DNA of 64,000 nucleotides from Lewinella sp. LCG006 (GTDB lineage: Bacteria; Bacteroidota; Bacteroidia; Chitinophagales; Saprospiraceae). The stretch covers positions 2,347,501-2,411,500 of the forward strand of contig NZ_CP160680.1 in NCBI RefSeq assembly GCF_040784935.1, written 5' to 3'. A program made the position numbers and the translations under genes. The first letter of the stretch is position 1; every line of letters begins with the position of its first letter. Below, in pieces: positions 8,609 through 16,456 of the stretch. Below the pieces are notes generated by a model. It saw only the letters and a list, made by a program, of their open reading frames with translations, was not told where the DNA came from and made no database searches.

Positions 8609-9493
8609 ATGAAAAATTCAGTAATTATTATCTCGAGCCTGATGTACTTGTTTTCTTGCTCCTCTCTGTTTGCACAGGAAACGGAAGCACTTCCTCCTGA
8701 TTTTATCCTCAGAAGTGAAAAGCCAGCTACGGAAGTACTATTGGTAGGCACTTTTCACTTTGGTTATCCCAATCTGGATGCACACAAAACCGCTAAGGAA
8801 GACCAGGTGGATATTCTTTCCCCTGAGAAGCAAAAGGAAGTAATGGAGTTGGTGGATTATCTTGCCCGGTTTCGCCCAACAAAAATTGTGGTAGAAGGAG
8901 GCCATAATTCTGGCTACCTTTTGCGCCGCTACGAGGATTGGCAACAAGGAAAAGAAACACTGCGTGCCCAGGAGATTGATCAATTGGCTTTTCGATTGAT
9001 GGATCGCTTCAAGCTGGATACGCTCTATGGATGTGATGCTGCTGGTCTGACGTACGATATGGAACAGTCGAAGGATTCTACGGTAATGAATAAATACTTA
9101 TCTGAAATATTTGCCGATTATGATTGGCAAAGCGATGATCCTATGGATGCATTGTATACCCGCTGGTACGAACAAATGACAAAGTATTCTGTAGATTTTC
9201 CTTTGCTGGCATATTTTAAATACCTGAATTCCGAAGAGGTAATTAAAAGAATGCACGGTGCTTATCTAATTGGAGATTTCAGGTTGGACGATTTTCGTGG
9301 AGCTGATGCACTGGCACTGTATTGGTACAGTCGCAACTTGCGTATTTTTCGACGGATACAAGAAATAGGTGCAGGGCCCGACGACCGGGTGCTAGTACTT
9401 TTTGGCGCTGGGCATATTGCTATTCTCAAAGAGCAATTCGAGGCCAGTCCTGAATATGAAGTGGTTCAGTTTTCTGAATTAGAAAAACAATAG
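8609..9493 (+). CDS. DUF5694 protein, exported
   Basis: A 294-residue protein with a signal peptide (MKNSVIIISSLMYLFSCSS; either a lipobox ending LFSC or cleavage after SLFAQ). The mature part opens VLLVGTFHFGYPN, followed by VDILSPEKQKEVMEL, FRPTKIVVEGG and, near the end, VLVLFGAGHIAIL. This pattern is that of DUF5694, distantly related to the TraB/erythromycin-esterase-like folds. Conserved His and Glu residues (TFHF, VVEGG, GAGH) hint at metal-dependent hydrolysis, but no activity is established. It is preceded by a good promoter and followed by a strong bidirectional terminator, so it is monocistronic. Confidence 0.8.
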   Translation: MKNSVIIISSLMYLFSCSSLFAQETEALPPDFILRSEKPATEVLLVGTFHFGYPNLDAHKTAKEDQVDILSPEKQKEVMELVDYLARFRPTKIVVEGGHNSGYLLRRYEDWQQGKETLRAQEIDQLAFRLMDRFKLDTLYGCDAAGLTYDMEQSKDSTVMNKYLSEIFADYDWQSDDPMDALYTRWYEQMTKYSVDFPLLAYFKYLNSEEVIKRMHGAYLIGDFRLDDFRGADALALYWYSRNLRIFRRIQEIGAGPDDRVLVLFGAGHIAILKEQFEASPEYEVVQFSELEKQ

Positions 9494-9499
9494 CACTAC

Positions 9500-9545
9500 A
9501 AAAAAAAACGGTCTGCAACATTCAAGCTGCAGACCGTTTTTTATT
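9500..9545. terminator. Bidirectional intrinsic terminator
   Basis: A GC-rich stem (AACGGTCTGCA pairing with TGCAGACCGTT, about 9507-9537) is flanked by a run of A on the left and a run of T on the right. It serves both convergent genes: the DUF5694 gene and the alpha-oxoamine synthase. Confidence 0.9.
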
Positions 9546-9560
9546 TTCAGAAAACTGAAA

Positions 9561-10817
9561 TTAATCTTCGGTAATTAGTGCACCTTCCTGGGCATAAACG
9601 CCTTCTTTCAGTTTACTACGGATAGCTTTAAATGCTTCCAGCGTGAGGTGGATATCTTCATCGGTATGGTATGCCGTAGGAATCAAACGAAGAATCATTT
9701 GTCCTTTCGGAATAACCGGATATACGACGATAGAGCAGAAAATGCTAAAGTTTTCGCGCAGGTCACTTACCAGCGCAAGTGCTTCACCAACACTACCTTG
9801 CATATAAACCGGTGTAACACAAGCTCCTGTATTACCAATCTCGAAACCTGCATCTGTCAATCCATTTTGTAACTTATGGACATTGGCCCACAATTTCTCC
9901 CGTAGCTCAGGCATAGAACGCAACAATTCGTAGCGCTTCAATGCGCCGATAACCATAGGCATCGGTAATGATTTGGCATAAATCTGAGAGCGTAGGTTGT
10001 AGCGGAGGTAATTCATGATGTAAGCATCACCTGCTGCAAAAGCACCAATACCAGCCATAGATTTGGCAAAAGTACTGAAGTACACATCGATTTGATCCTG
10101 TACACCTTGCTCTTCACCAGCACCGGCACCAGTAGCACCGAGCGTGCCATAGCCGTGGGCATCATCTACCAGTAGACGGAATTCAAACTGGTCGCGGGTA
10201 GCTACGATTTCCTTAAGGATACCTTGCTCACCACGCATACCGAATACACCTTCGGTAATCACCAGAATTCCACCACCTGTTTCCGCCGCTTTGGCGGTAG
10301 CTTTTTCCATTTGCTTTTTAAAGCTTTCAATATCATTGTGCTCAAAAGCAAAACGTGGACCGATGTGCATCCGCACGCCGTCGTAGATACAGGCATGGTC
10401 ATCTTTGTCATATACGACTACATCCCGGCGGGTGAGCAGTGCGTCAATGATCGACATGATTCCTTGGTAACCGAAGTTAAGGAGAAGACCTTCTTCTTTT
10501 TGTACATGGCTGGCAAGCTTCTGCTCCAGCTCTTCGTGGTATTTGGTTTCCCCCGACATCATCCGACTACCCATAGGGTAAGCCATTCCCCATTCCTTGG
10601 CCGCATCGGCATCGGCCTTACGAACTTCGGGGTGGTTGCCCAAGCCAAGGTAATTGTTGACACTCCAGACAATGACTTCCTTGCCCTGGAATTTCATTCG
10701 GCTAGACAGTGGGCCTTCCAGTTTTGGAAAGGTATAGTAGCCGTGAGCGAAATCAGAGTATTTACCGAGGGGGCCCGGATTTGATTTAATCTTTTCAAAT
10801 AAATCCATAAGACGCAC
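9561..10817 (-). CDS. Alpha-oxoamine synthase family PLP enzyme (serine palmitoyltransferase- or cysteate acyltransferase-like)
   Basis: A 418-residue fold-type I PLP enzyme of the AOS family, which condenses an amino acid with an acyl-CoA and releases CO2. The PLP lysine is K252 (FSTFAKSM), and the cofactor-binding DDAHGYG motif spans 218-224. The N-terminal region NYLGLGNHPEV and SRMMSGETKYHEELE are family signatures. The choice between serine palmitoyltransferase (sphingolipids), cysteate acyltransferase (sulfonolipids), 2-amino-3-ketobutyrate ligase and BioF cannot be made from motifs alone. The absence of neighbouring biotin or threonine-degradation genes and the sequence style favour lipid synthesis. 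The start is ambiguous between MRLMDLF and the inner MDLF. Confidence 0.8.
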   Translation of the reverse strand: MRLMDLFEKIKSNPGPLGKYSDFAHGYYTFPKLEGPLSSRMKFQGKEVIVWSVNNYLGLGNHPEVRKADADAAKEWGMAYPMGSRMMSGETKYHEELEQKLASHVQKEEGLLLNFGYQGIMSIIDALLTRRDVVVYDKDDHACIYDGVRMHIGPRFAFEHNDIESFKKQMEKATAKAAETGGGILVITEGVFGMRGEQGILKEIVATRDQFEFRLLVDDAHGYGTLGATGAGAGEEQGVQDQIDVYFSTFAKSMAGIGAFAAGDAYIMNYLRYNLRSQIYAKSLPMPMVIGALKRYELLRSMPELREKLWANVHKLQNGLTDAGFEIGNTGACVTPVYMQGSVGEALALVSDLRENFSIFCSIVVYPVIPKGQMILRLIPTAYHTDEDIHLTLEAFKAIRSKLKEGVYAQEGALITED

Positions 10818-10913
10818 TTTTTGGAACCGCCGGAAGATGGCCTTCGAGCGGGTTCTTTTTATTAGGATTAAGTTGCAAAGATAAGATTTAGTAGGGAATT
10901 AGGAAGAGTTGGT

Positions 10914-12017
10914 TTAGCTTAGACTTAAATCAGCCTCCAACTCCTCCGGCCCGGCTCCACACCGATCAGCAATATAAATGCCATCCTGGCAAAGTGGGGT
11001 GAGCTCGCTACGGATAAAGGTTTTGACTTCGTTCGCAATATTATCGGGATAGAGCAAATGCAAATTAGGCCCGGCGTCAAGGGTGAAATACAAAGGATGC
11101 CCCGTTTCCGTGCGGTAAGCTTGTACCTTGCGGATGGCGGCAATGCTATTGGGTTCCATAAGAAGGTAAGGAGGATTGGAGGTCATCATCAGTGCGTGTA
11201 GGGTCAGTGCCTCCGCTTCGGTGATTTTTCCAAATGTTTCCAAATCACCTGCTCGCATCGCTGCGGTTAATTTATCCATTCGCTGACGCGCCTGCAAGTA
11301 GCGATTATCAGCATAAAGGTTGCCTTCCATCAGGTTGTGGCCAGCACCACTGCTTACACTTTTCTCTGATTTACTAATGATAAGTATATCGTCGTGGTAG
11401 GTTTGGAAAATATCGTGAACTTGATCTGCGTATGGAATCGCATACAGGTTGGAGGCTCGAGGAATTTCTCCGACTTCTCCCCATACCGCTACGTGCGGAT
11501 AAACAGAACGACAAGCACTACCCGAACCCAATCGTGCGAGGTAAGATGCTTTTTGGTAAAAGACTTCCGCATTGGAGAGGGTTTCAAAAAAACGCTGCTC
11601 TATACTGCACAAGACCAATGCAATGGCACTCATTGCCGAAGCCGAAGAGGCAATACCTGCCGAGTGAGGGAAACTATTGTTGGTGTCAATGCGTAAATGC
11701 AGTTGCCCGAGAAAGGGAAAAACGGGCAGCAATGACTTGAGGTATTTTTCCACTCGCAGCGCAAAATCAGGCCGTGATTCTCCGGCAAAATAGAAATCGA
11801 GATCTATTTCTTTTTCGCTTTGCTTAGCACTATAACTTAAGGTAGTATCCGTTGCTGCTTGGGAAAGTGTCAAACTAATGGATGGATTGCGAGGAAGCTG
11901 TTCCCCGTATTTTCCCCAATATTTGATCAATGCAATATTGCTTGGGCTACGCCAGCGTACCTTCCCAGGTGTAAGTTGGCTACTTTCAATAATGAGCTTC
12001 GGATTCTTATAGTCCAT
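10914..12017 (-). CDS. mvaD: Diphosphomevalonate decarboxylase
   Basis: Cytoplasmic GHMP-fold enzyme that converts mevalonate diphosphate plus ATP to isopentenyl diphosphate. The 367-residue protein carries the N-terminal SPSNIALIKYWGKYGEQLPRN-type active-site loop (24-43) and the phosphate-binding SAGIASSASA motif near 120. Its presence shows that the organism makes isoprenoids by the mevalonate route, known in some Bacteroidota. No other mevalonate gene is nearby. It is on the same strand as the upstream-lying AOS gene but separated by 96 bp. Confidence 0.93.
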   Translation of the reverse strand: MDYKNPKLIIESSQLTPGKVRWRSPSNIALIKYWGKYGEQLPRNPSISLTLSQAATDTTLSYSAKQSEKEIDLDFYFAGESRPDFALRVEKYLKSLLPVFPFLGQLHLRIDTNNSFPHSAGIASSASAMSAIALVLCSIEQRFFETLSNAEVFYQKASYLARLGSGSACRSVYPHVAVWGEVGEIPRASNLYAIPYADQVHDIFQTYHDDILIISKSEKSVSSGAGHNLMEGNLYADNRYLQARQRMDKLTAAMRAGDLETFGKITEAEALTLHALMMTSNPPYLLMEPNSIAAIRKVQAYRTETGHPLYFTLDAGPNLHLLYPDNIANEVKTFIRSELTPLCQDGIYIADRCGAGPEELEADLSLS

Positions 12018-12107
12018 AGTAGTGGTTTTTCAATTCCAAAGATAGAGACAATCCTATAGGTAAATATGTTTATGGTTTTTTAATGAATAGTAGTCTTTGG
12101 GATTAAT

Positions 12108-12301
12108 ATCATCGTATAGTGTGATATTTGAACTATAGGATGCTGTTTAGCTTTGGATTAAAATAGTAGTATAGTGTGATTTTAATACAGTAGGGTTAGA
12201 TTTTAGCACTTTTATCTTAAATAATCACATTATAATGTGAATTGTATTGTTTTATTCGAAAAACCCGCTTAAATTAGATGAAAATCACACTATAGTGTTA
12301 G
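12108..12301. promoter_or_regulatory. Four phased operator copies upstream of hipBST
   Basis: Four matches to the palindrome ATCACACTATAGTGTGAT lie at 12108-12125 (right half perfect), 12163-12180 (right half perfect), 12224-12241 (TCACATTATAATGTGA is a perfect 16-bp palindrome) and 12284-12301 (ATCACACTATAGTGTTAG). Their centres are spaced 55, 61 and 60 bp. The last overlaps the probable GTG start codon of hipB at 12295. They are almost certainly the HipB operators and imply cooperative binding with DNA looping or wrapping. Confidence 0.8.
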
Positions 12302-12504
12302 TTAAAGAAATAGGAGAACAAATAAAGGAGAGAAGAAAGCTCCTGGGGCTTAGGCAACCCGACTTGGCAGAGTTGGCTGATGTCAGTGTGAATACACTGT
12401 ATAAACTGGAGCGGGGCCAAAATAATCCAACACTTGATATCCTGGAACGTATTCTTAAAGTACTGGGCCTGGAAATACATTTGCAAATAAGGCAACTAAA
12501 GTAA
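12295..12504 (+). CDS. hipB: HipB-like antitoxin/repressor (HTH_3)
   Basis: A 69-residue XRE-type helix-turn-helix protein. The body EIGEQIKERRKLLGLRQPDL then AELADVSVNTLYKLERGQNN is a textbook HTH_3 fold, ending in a short C-terminal strand (GLEIHLQIRQLK). No ATG is in frame. The GTG at 12295 gives a protein of typical HipB size; a TTG at 12247 would add 16 residues translated from operator DNA and is less likely. The gene is followed at one base by hipS. It presumably represses the operon through the four palindromes, one covering its own start. Confidence 0.85.
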   Translation: MLVKEIGEQIKERRKLLGLRQPDLAELADVSVNTLYKLERGQNNPTLDILERILKVLGLEIHLQIRQLK

Positions 12505-12505
12505 A

Positions 12506-12835
12506 ATGAGAAAAGGAGAAGTCTACCGCAACGGAGAACACCTGGGGACACTTACCGAAAAAGCCCGTGGGCGCTATCATTTTATTTATACGCCAGCTTG
12601 GGTAAATGACCCTACAAAGTCAGCGGTTAGTTTACGATTGCCTAAGCGGGAAGAGGCGTACGAGAGTGAGATCCTTTTTCCTTTCTTTTTTAATATGCTC
12701 AGCGAAGGGGTAAATCGTAAACTTCAAAGTAGGCAATTGCAAATAGATGAAGATGATCATTTTGGGTTGTTGTTGGCCACGGCTGGTTATGACACAATCG
12801 GAGCCATTACGATTCGAAGCGTAGAAGAGGAATGA
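12506..12835 (+). CDS. hipS: HipS-like protein (HipA N-subdomain 1)
   Basis: A 109-residue stand-alone version of the small N-terminal subdomain of HipA: opening GEVYRNGEHLGTLTEKARGRYHF-like, then SLRLPKREEAYESE, and FNMLSEGVNRKL. In canonical HipBA this segment is fused to the kinase. Here it is a separate gene between hipB and the kinase, exactly as in the tripartite HipBST system of enteropathogenic E. coli, where HipS acts as the antitoxin to HipT. It begins one base after hipB and ends one base before the kinase start, so the three genes form one operon. Confidence 0.85.
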   Translation: MRKGEVYRNGEHLGTLTEKARGRYHFIYTPAWVNDPTKSAVSLRLPKREEAYESEILFPFFFNMLSEGVNRKLQSRQLQIDEDDHFGLLLATAGYDTIGAITIRSVEEE

Positions 12836-12836
12836 T

Positions 12837-13859
12837 ATGGAAGTACTAAAAAATTGTCCGAGCACCTTGGCAAAAGGATTCCAAGGGTATAGTCCTGTGG
12901 CATTGCGAAAACTTTTTGATGGCAAAAAAGTAAACCCTGTTTTACCTTTTTCTCCTCCTCAACTGAGCGAAGAGACTGCTGCTGCTTTTGTGGAAAATAG
13001 AAAGCACCTATCGGTTTCTGGTGTTCAAGAAAAACTGAGTATGGTGTTGGAAGGGAGTGAATTGCGCCTGGCCAGGGAAGAGGAGCATGGTGCCTATATA
13101 CTGAAACCCGTTCCACGAGATCTTAAAAAAGTTCAGCAGGCTCCAATGAACGAACACCTTACCATGCAGCTTGCCGAACAGGTCTATGGTATAAATACCG
13201 CAGCCAATGGGTTGGTTTTTTTTGCGGATGGAACACCAGCTTACCTTACTCGCCGGTTTGACTTGGGGCAAAATGGCCACAAGTGGGGAAGTGAGGATTT
13301 TGCTTCTTTGGCAGGAAGGACCAGCGAGAATGGTGGGGCCAATTTTAAGTACGACTACAGCTATGAAGCGTTAGGGAAACTGTTGCCACAATTCCTCCCT
13401 GCATGGCGAGTAGAAATAGAAAAGCTATTCCAATTAGTGGTCTTTAATTATTTGTTTTCCAATGGAGATGCTCATCTGAAAAACTTCTCGGTTTTGGAAA
13501 CACCCCAAGGCGATTACTTGCTGAGTCCGGCGTATGATTTACTCAATACCCGCATCCACGTGGATGATGCTGATTTTGCACTGAGCAAGGGCTTATTTGA
13601 AGATGGTTTCAAATCCGAGGCTTGGCAAAAGCAAGGACATGCTGGTTATGCTGATTTTGTAGAACTGGGTAATCGTTGGGAAATGCGGCCCAAGCGGGTG
13701 GCGAAATTATTACTAGCATTTGTTGAGCGACAAGAGCAGGTAGCGCAATTGGTGGAGCAATCTTATCTGGATGAGGCTACTAAGAGAGGTTATCTGCAAG
13801 CGTACCGTACTCGTAGGAATTATCTAAAAAAAGGATCGCCCCACGACGCGAAGTCGTAG
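12837..13859 (+). CDS. hipT: HipT-like serine/threonine kinase toxin
   Basis: A 340-residue HipA-type kinase lacking the N-subdomain. The autophosphorylation/Gly-rich loop reads SVSGVQEK with S59 and S61, matching the SxS motif of HipT. The ATP-contacting lysine is K90 (YILKP), the catalytic loop is SNGDAHLKN (D211, N216), and the metal-binding aspartate is D234 (PAYDLLNT). In HipBST the kinase phosphorylates tryptophanyl-tRNA synthetase; HipA targets glutamyl-tRNA synthetase. The target here is unknown. The last 25 bases of the coding region double as a terminator stem for the converging M1 peptidase gene. Confidence 0.9.
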   Translation: MEVLKNCPSTLAKGFQGYSPVALRKLFDGKKVNPVLPFSPPQLSEETAAAFVENRKHLSVSGVQEKLSMVLEGSELRLAREEEHGAYILKPVPRDLKKVQQAPMNEHLTMQLAEQVYGINTAANGLVFFADGTPAYLTRRFDLGQNGHKWGSEDFASLAGRTSENGGANFKYDYSYEALGKLLPQFLPAWRVEIEKLFQLVVFNYLFSNGDAHLKNFSVLETPQGDYLLSPAYDLLNTRIHVDDADFALSKGLFEDGFKSEAWQKQGHAGYADFVELGNRWEMRPKRVAKLLLAFVERQEQVAQLVEQSYLDEATKRGYLQAYRTRRNYLKKGSPHDAKS

Positions 13860-13865
13860 GGCGAT
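13826..13865 (-). terminator. Terminator for the M1 peptidase gene, inside the hipT 3' end
   Basis: ATCGCCCCACGAC (13835-13847) pairs with GTCGTAGGGCGAT (13853-13865) with one mismatch around a GCGAA loop. On the minus strand the stem is followed by CC and seven T, the form of an intrinsic terminator. The stem overlaps the last codons of hipT. Confidence 0.75.
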
Positions 13866-13895
13866 AAAAGGGGGATTCGATCTTTAGTCGCTGTG

Positions 13896-16235
13896 TTAGT
13901 TAGATCCTGCTGCTGCTTTCGCGCGCTGGTCTCTTTGCATCGGGTTTTCCTGGCTGCCACCGCGGCGGTTGCTCCGGTACAATTCGAAGCGATTCATTTC
14001 CTGGCGGGGAGGGAAGTAATTGTCGGTACGATCGGTATCTGCAGTTTCGAGGTAAGGGTCAATAACGATAGAACTGACTTCTTTTTCTGTAACTAAAACT
14101 TTAGTTACTTGATCGTTGTTTCTTCTCCATATTTCAGCAGGGATGTAGTGGTCTTCCATGGTGCCATCTGCAAATTGTAATTGGATGATAATGGGCATAA
14201 TCAAGCCACCTTCATTTTTAAAGGTCATTTCGTAATAATTACGACCGTCGCCCAAGACCGCTTTTTCTTCTTCTGATAGAGAAGCATAGAATTTTTCGTA
14301 GTCTTCTTTATCCAGCACGCTTACGGCTAGTGGGTCATAGTCGGTATAAAAGTCGCGCAAACTCGTGTCGATCTCATCTTGTGTTTTGGCAATTTCCTTT
14401 TCATTGCGGATGCTTCCAATACGGCGAGGGCCAGCAGCCTCTTGTTGCTTAGCTAACGTATTTTCAATATCCGGATTCTGGGTATTGATCTGGAACCACT
14501 TTACATCGGTCAGTGCGATATCTACATTGTCGGTAGTGAAAAACCATCCACGCCAGAACCAATCGAGGTCTACGGCTGAAGCGTCTTCCATCGTACGGAA
14601 AAAGTCATCAGGAGAGGGGTGTTTGAATTTCCAGCGGCGAGCATATTCTTTGAAGGCGTAATCAAACAGCTCACGCCCCATGATGGTTTCCCGCAGAATA
14701 TTTAATGCTGTTGCTGGTTTGCCGTAAGCATTATTACCAAACTGAAGGATAGACTCCGAGTTGGTCATGATCGGAGAAATGCCTTCTTTGTCACCAGCCA
14801 TGTAAGGGACGATGTTTGCTGCCGGACCACGACGGCTAGGGTAGTCTCTTTCCCATTGTTGTTCGGTGAGGTATTGTAAAAAAGAATTGAGGCCTTCGTC
14901 CATCCAGGTCCATTGCCGCTCATCTGAATTCACGATCATTGGGAAGTAGTTATGTCCTACTTCGTGAATGATTACGCCGATCATACCATACTTGACCCTT
15001 TCTGAATAGGTGCCATCTTTTTCCGGGCGTCCGAAATTGAAACAGATCATAGGGTATTCCATTCCTATACTAGCGGCGTGAATAGACCAGGCTACTGGAT
15101 AAGGATAGGCAAACGTATAGTGGCTGTACCACTTGAGGGTATGGGCTACAACCTTGGTAGAGTAGCGCTCCCATAGAGGGTTGCCTTCTTTTGGATACAT
15201 AGACATGGCCATCACCACTGATCCGTCTTCTTGCTCTACACCCATGGCATCCCAGATAAACTTGCGTGAAGATGCAAACGCAAAGTCGCGTACATTCTCT
15301 GCTTTAAAATGCCAGGTGCTACTGGTTGTTGCTTTTTCTTTTTCGTTCTCAATGGCTTCTTCTTCGGTGACAATGATAACGGGAGTCGTTCTTTCTTTTC
15401 TTGCCTGGGCAAAGCGATCTTGCTCTGCTTTGGTGAGTACTTCTTTTGCATTTTGCAGTACACCTGTCGCTGCTACTTTGTGATCGGAGGGCACGGTAAT
15501 CTTTACATCGTAATTGCCGAAGGGTAGTGTGAATTCACCTGATCCTAAAAATTGCTTGTTTTGCCATCCCTCATTATCACTATAGACCGCCATGCGGGGG
15601 AAGAATTGAGCGATTGTGTAGAGGTAGTTTTCATCTTCTTCGAAATACTCATACCCCGAACGGCCACCCATGGTCATGCGGTTGTTGATGTTGTACCACC
15701 ATTTTATCTTTAATACCGCCTTGGCGCCGGGTGCTAATGGAGCGGCTAAATCTACCCGCATCATGGTTTTTACGACCGTGTAGGAAAGGTTTTTGTTCTC
15801 ACCATCACGAACATATTCCAGTTTGAATCCTCCATCAAAAGTGGGTTCAAGGCTTTGGAGTTCGCGCAAACTCATACGATCGTCAATATTATTGGTGCGT
15901 GTTTTGTAGGTATCTGAATCCTTCGCACGCATGTTTTGATCCAACTGTACCCACAAGTAGGAGAGTGCATCGGGCGAGTTGTTGGTATAAGTAATGGTCT
16001 CTTCACCATATACTCTTTGTGTTTCATCTTCCAAGCGGATGTTCATAACATAGTCCGCTTGCTGTTGCCAGTACTTATGTCCAGGTGCTCCAGAGGCAGT
16101 TCTGTAGACATTTGGTGTGGCGAGTTCTTGGTAGAGTTGCTTGAATTTGCTCTGGTTGTAGCGCTTGTCTTGGGCGCTTAGGTTGTGCCCAAGGAGGCAC
16201 ACCGTGAATAAGAAAAGTAGAAGTCTTGCTTTCAT
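13896..16235 (-). CDS. Secreted M1-family metallopeptidase
   Basis: A 779-residue zinc peptidase with signal peptide MKARLLLFLFTVCLLG...LSAQ. The zinc motif HEVGH lies near residue 423, followed about 20 residues later by the third ligand region (WMDEGLNSF). The N-terminal beta-domain is of the M1 type (ETITYTNNSPDALSYLWVQL). The usual GAMEN motif is replaced by a GMEYPM-type sequence (SIGMEYPMICF), as in the M1-like branch common in Bacteroidota. A longer reading from 16319 would begin MYLIAMFHVEHY, but MFHVEH is simply the parS palindrome read as protein; the start at 16235 before the signal peptide is preferred. Confidence 0.9.
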   Translation of the reverse strand: MKARLLLFLFTVCLLGHNLSAQDKRYNQSKFKQLYQELATPNVYRTASGAPGHKYWQQQADYVMNIRLEDETQRVYGEETITYTNNSPDALSYLWVQLDQNMRAKDSDTYKTRTNNIDDRMSLRELQSLEPTFDGGFKLEYVRDGENKNLSYTVVKTMMRVDLAAPLAPGAKAVLKIKWWYNINNRMTMGGRSGYEYFEEDENYLYTIAQFFPRMAVYSDNEGWQNKQFLGSGEFTLPFGNYDVKITVPSDHKVAATGVLQNAKEVLTKAEQDRFAQARKERTTPVIIVTEEEAIENEKEKATTSSTWHFKAENVRDFAFASSRKFIWDAMGVEQEDGSVVMAMSMYPKEGNPLWERYSTKVVAHTLKWYSHYTFAYPYPVAWSIHAASIGMEYPMICFNFGRPEKDGTYSERVKYGMIGVIIHEVGHNYFPMIVNSDERQWTWMDEGLNSFLQYLTEQQWERDYPSRRGPAANIVPYMAGDKEGISPIMTNSESILQFGNNAYGKPATALNILRETIMGRELFDYAFKEYARRWKFKHPSPDDFFRTMEDASAVDLDWFWRGWFFTTDNVDIALTDVKWFQINTQNPDIENTLAKQQEAAGPRRIGSIRNEKEIAKTQDEIDTSLRDFYTDYDPLAVSVLDKEDYEKFYASLSEEEKAVLGDGRNYYEMTFKNEGGLIMPIIIQLQFADGTMEDHYIPAEIWRRNNDQVTKVLVTEKEVSSIVIDPYLETADTDRTDNYFPPRQEMNRFELYRSNRRGGSQENPMQRDQRAKAAAGSN

Positions 16236-16287
16236 TATAGCGTTTTTTATGCGTGCATAAAGGTAGTTACTAGCTTGTTGACAGTAG

Positions 16288-16303
16288 TGTTCCACGTGGA
16301 ACA
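16288..16303. promoter_or_regulatory. parS-like site 1
   Basis: TGTTCCACGTGGAACA is a perfect 16-bp palindrome, closely matching the ParB-binding parS consensus TGTTTCACGTGAAACA. A second identical copy lies 92 bp away. It sits between the M1 peptidase start and the thrC terminator, i.e. in non-coding DNA. Confidence 0.8.
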
Positions 16304-16379
16304 TTGCTATCAAATACACTCAAATAGAAGTGAATTTTAGACGCTTTGGTTTAAAGAAAAGTAGCTTTTCTTATGGTGA

Positions 16380-16395
16380 TGTTCCACGTGGAACA
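16380..16395. promoter_or_regulatory. parS-like site 2
   Basis: Second perfect copy of TGTTCCACGTGGAACA. Two identical 16-mers 92 bp apart in an intergenic gap make chance unlikely. parS sites normally cluster near the chromosomal origin, which fits the DnaA-box cluster about 14 kb to the left. Confidence 0.8.
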
Positions 16396-16435
16396 TTAAA
16401 AAAGCCCTGCTTAGGGCTGTTCTAAGTAGGGCTTT
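16395..16435 (-). terminator. Terminator of the thr operon
   Basis: AAAGCCCTGCTTAG (16401-16414) pairs with CTAAGTAGGGCTTT (16422-16435), with one mismatch and a seven-base loop. Read on the minus strand it ends in a run of six T, directly downstream of thrC and adjacent to parS-like site 2. Confidence 0.88.
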
Positions 16436-16456
16436 CAAGGTGGTTTTGTAACCTGA

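Noticed and set aside
12247-12294. Upstream TTG start adding 16 residues to HipB
   Set aside because: The added segment is translated from operator DNA, and the GTG at 12295 gives the usual HipB length.
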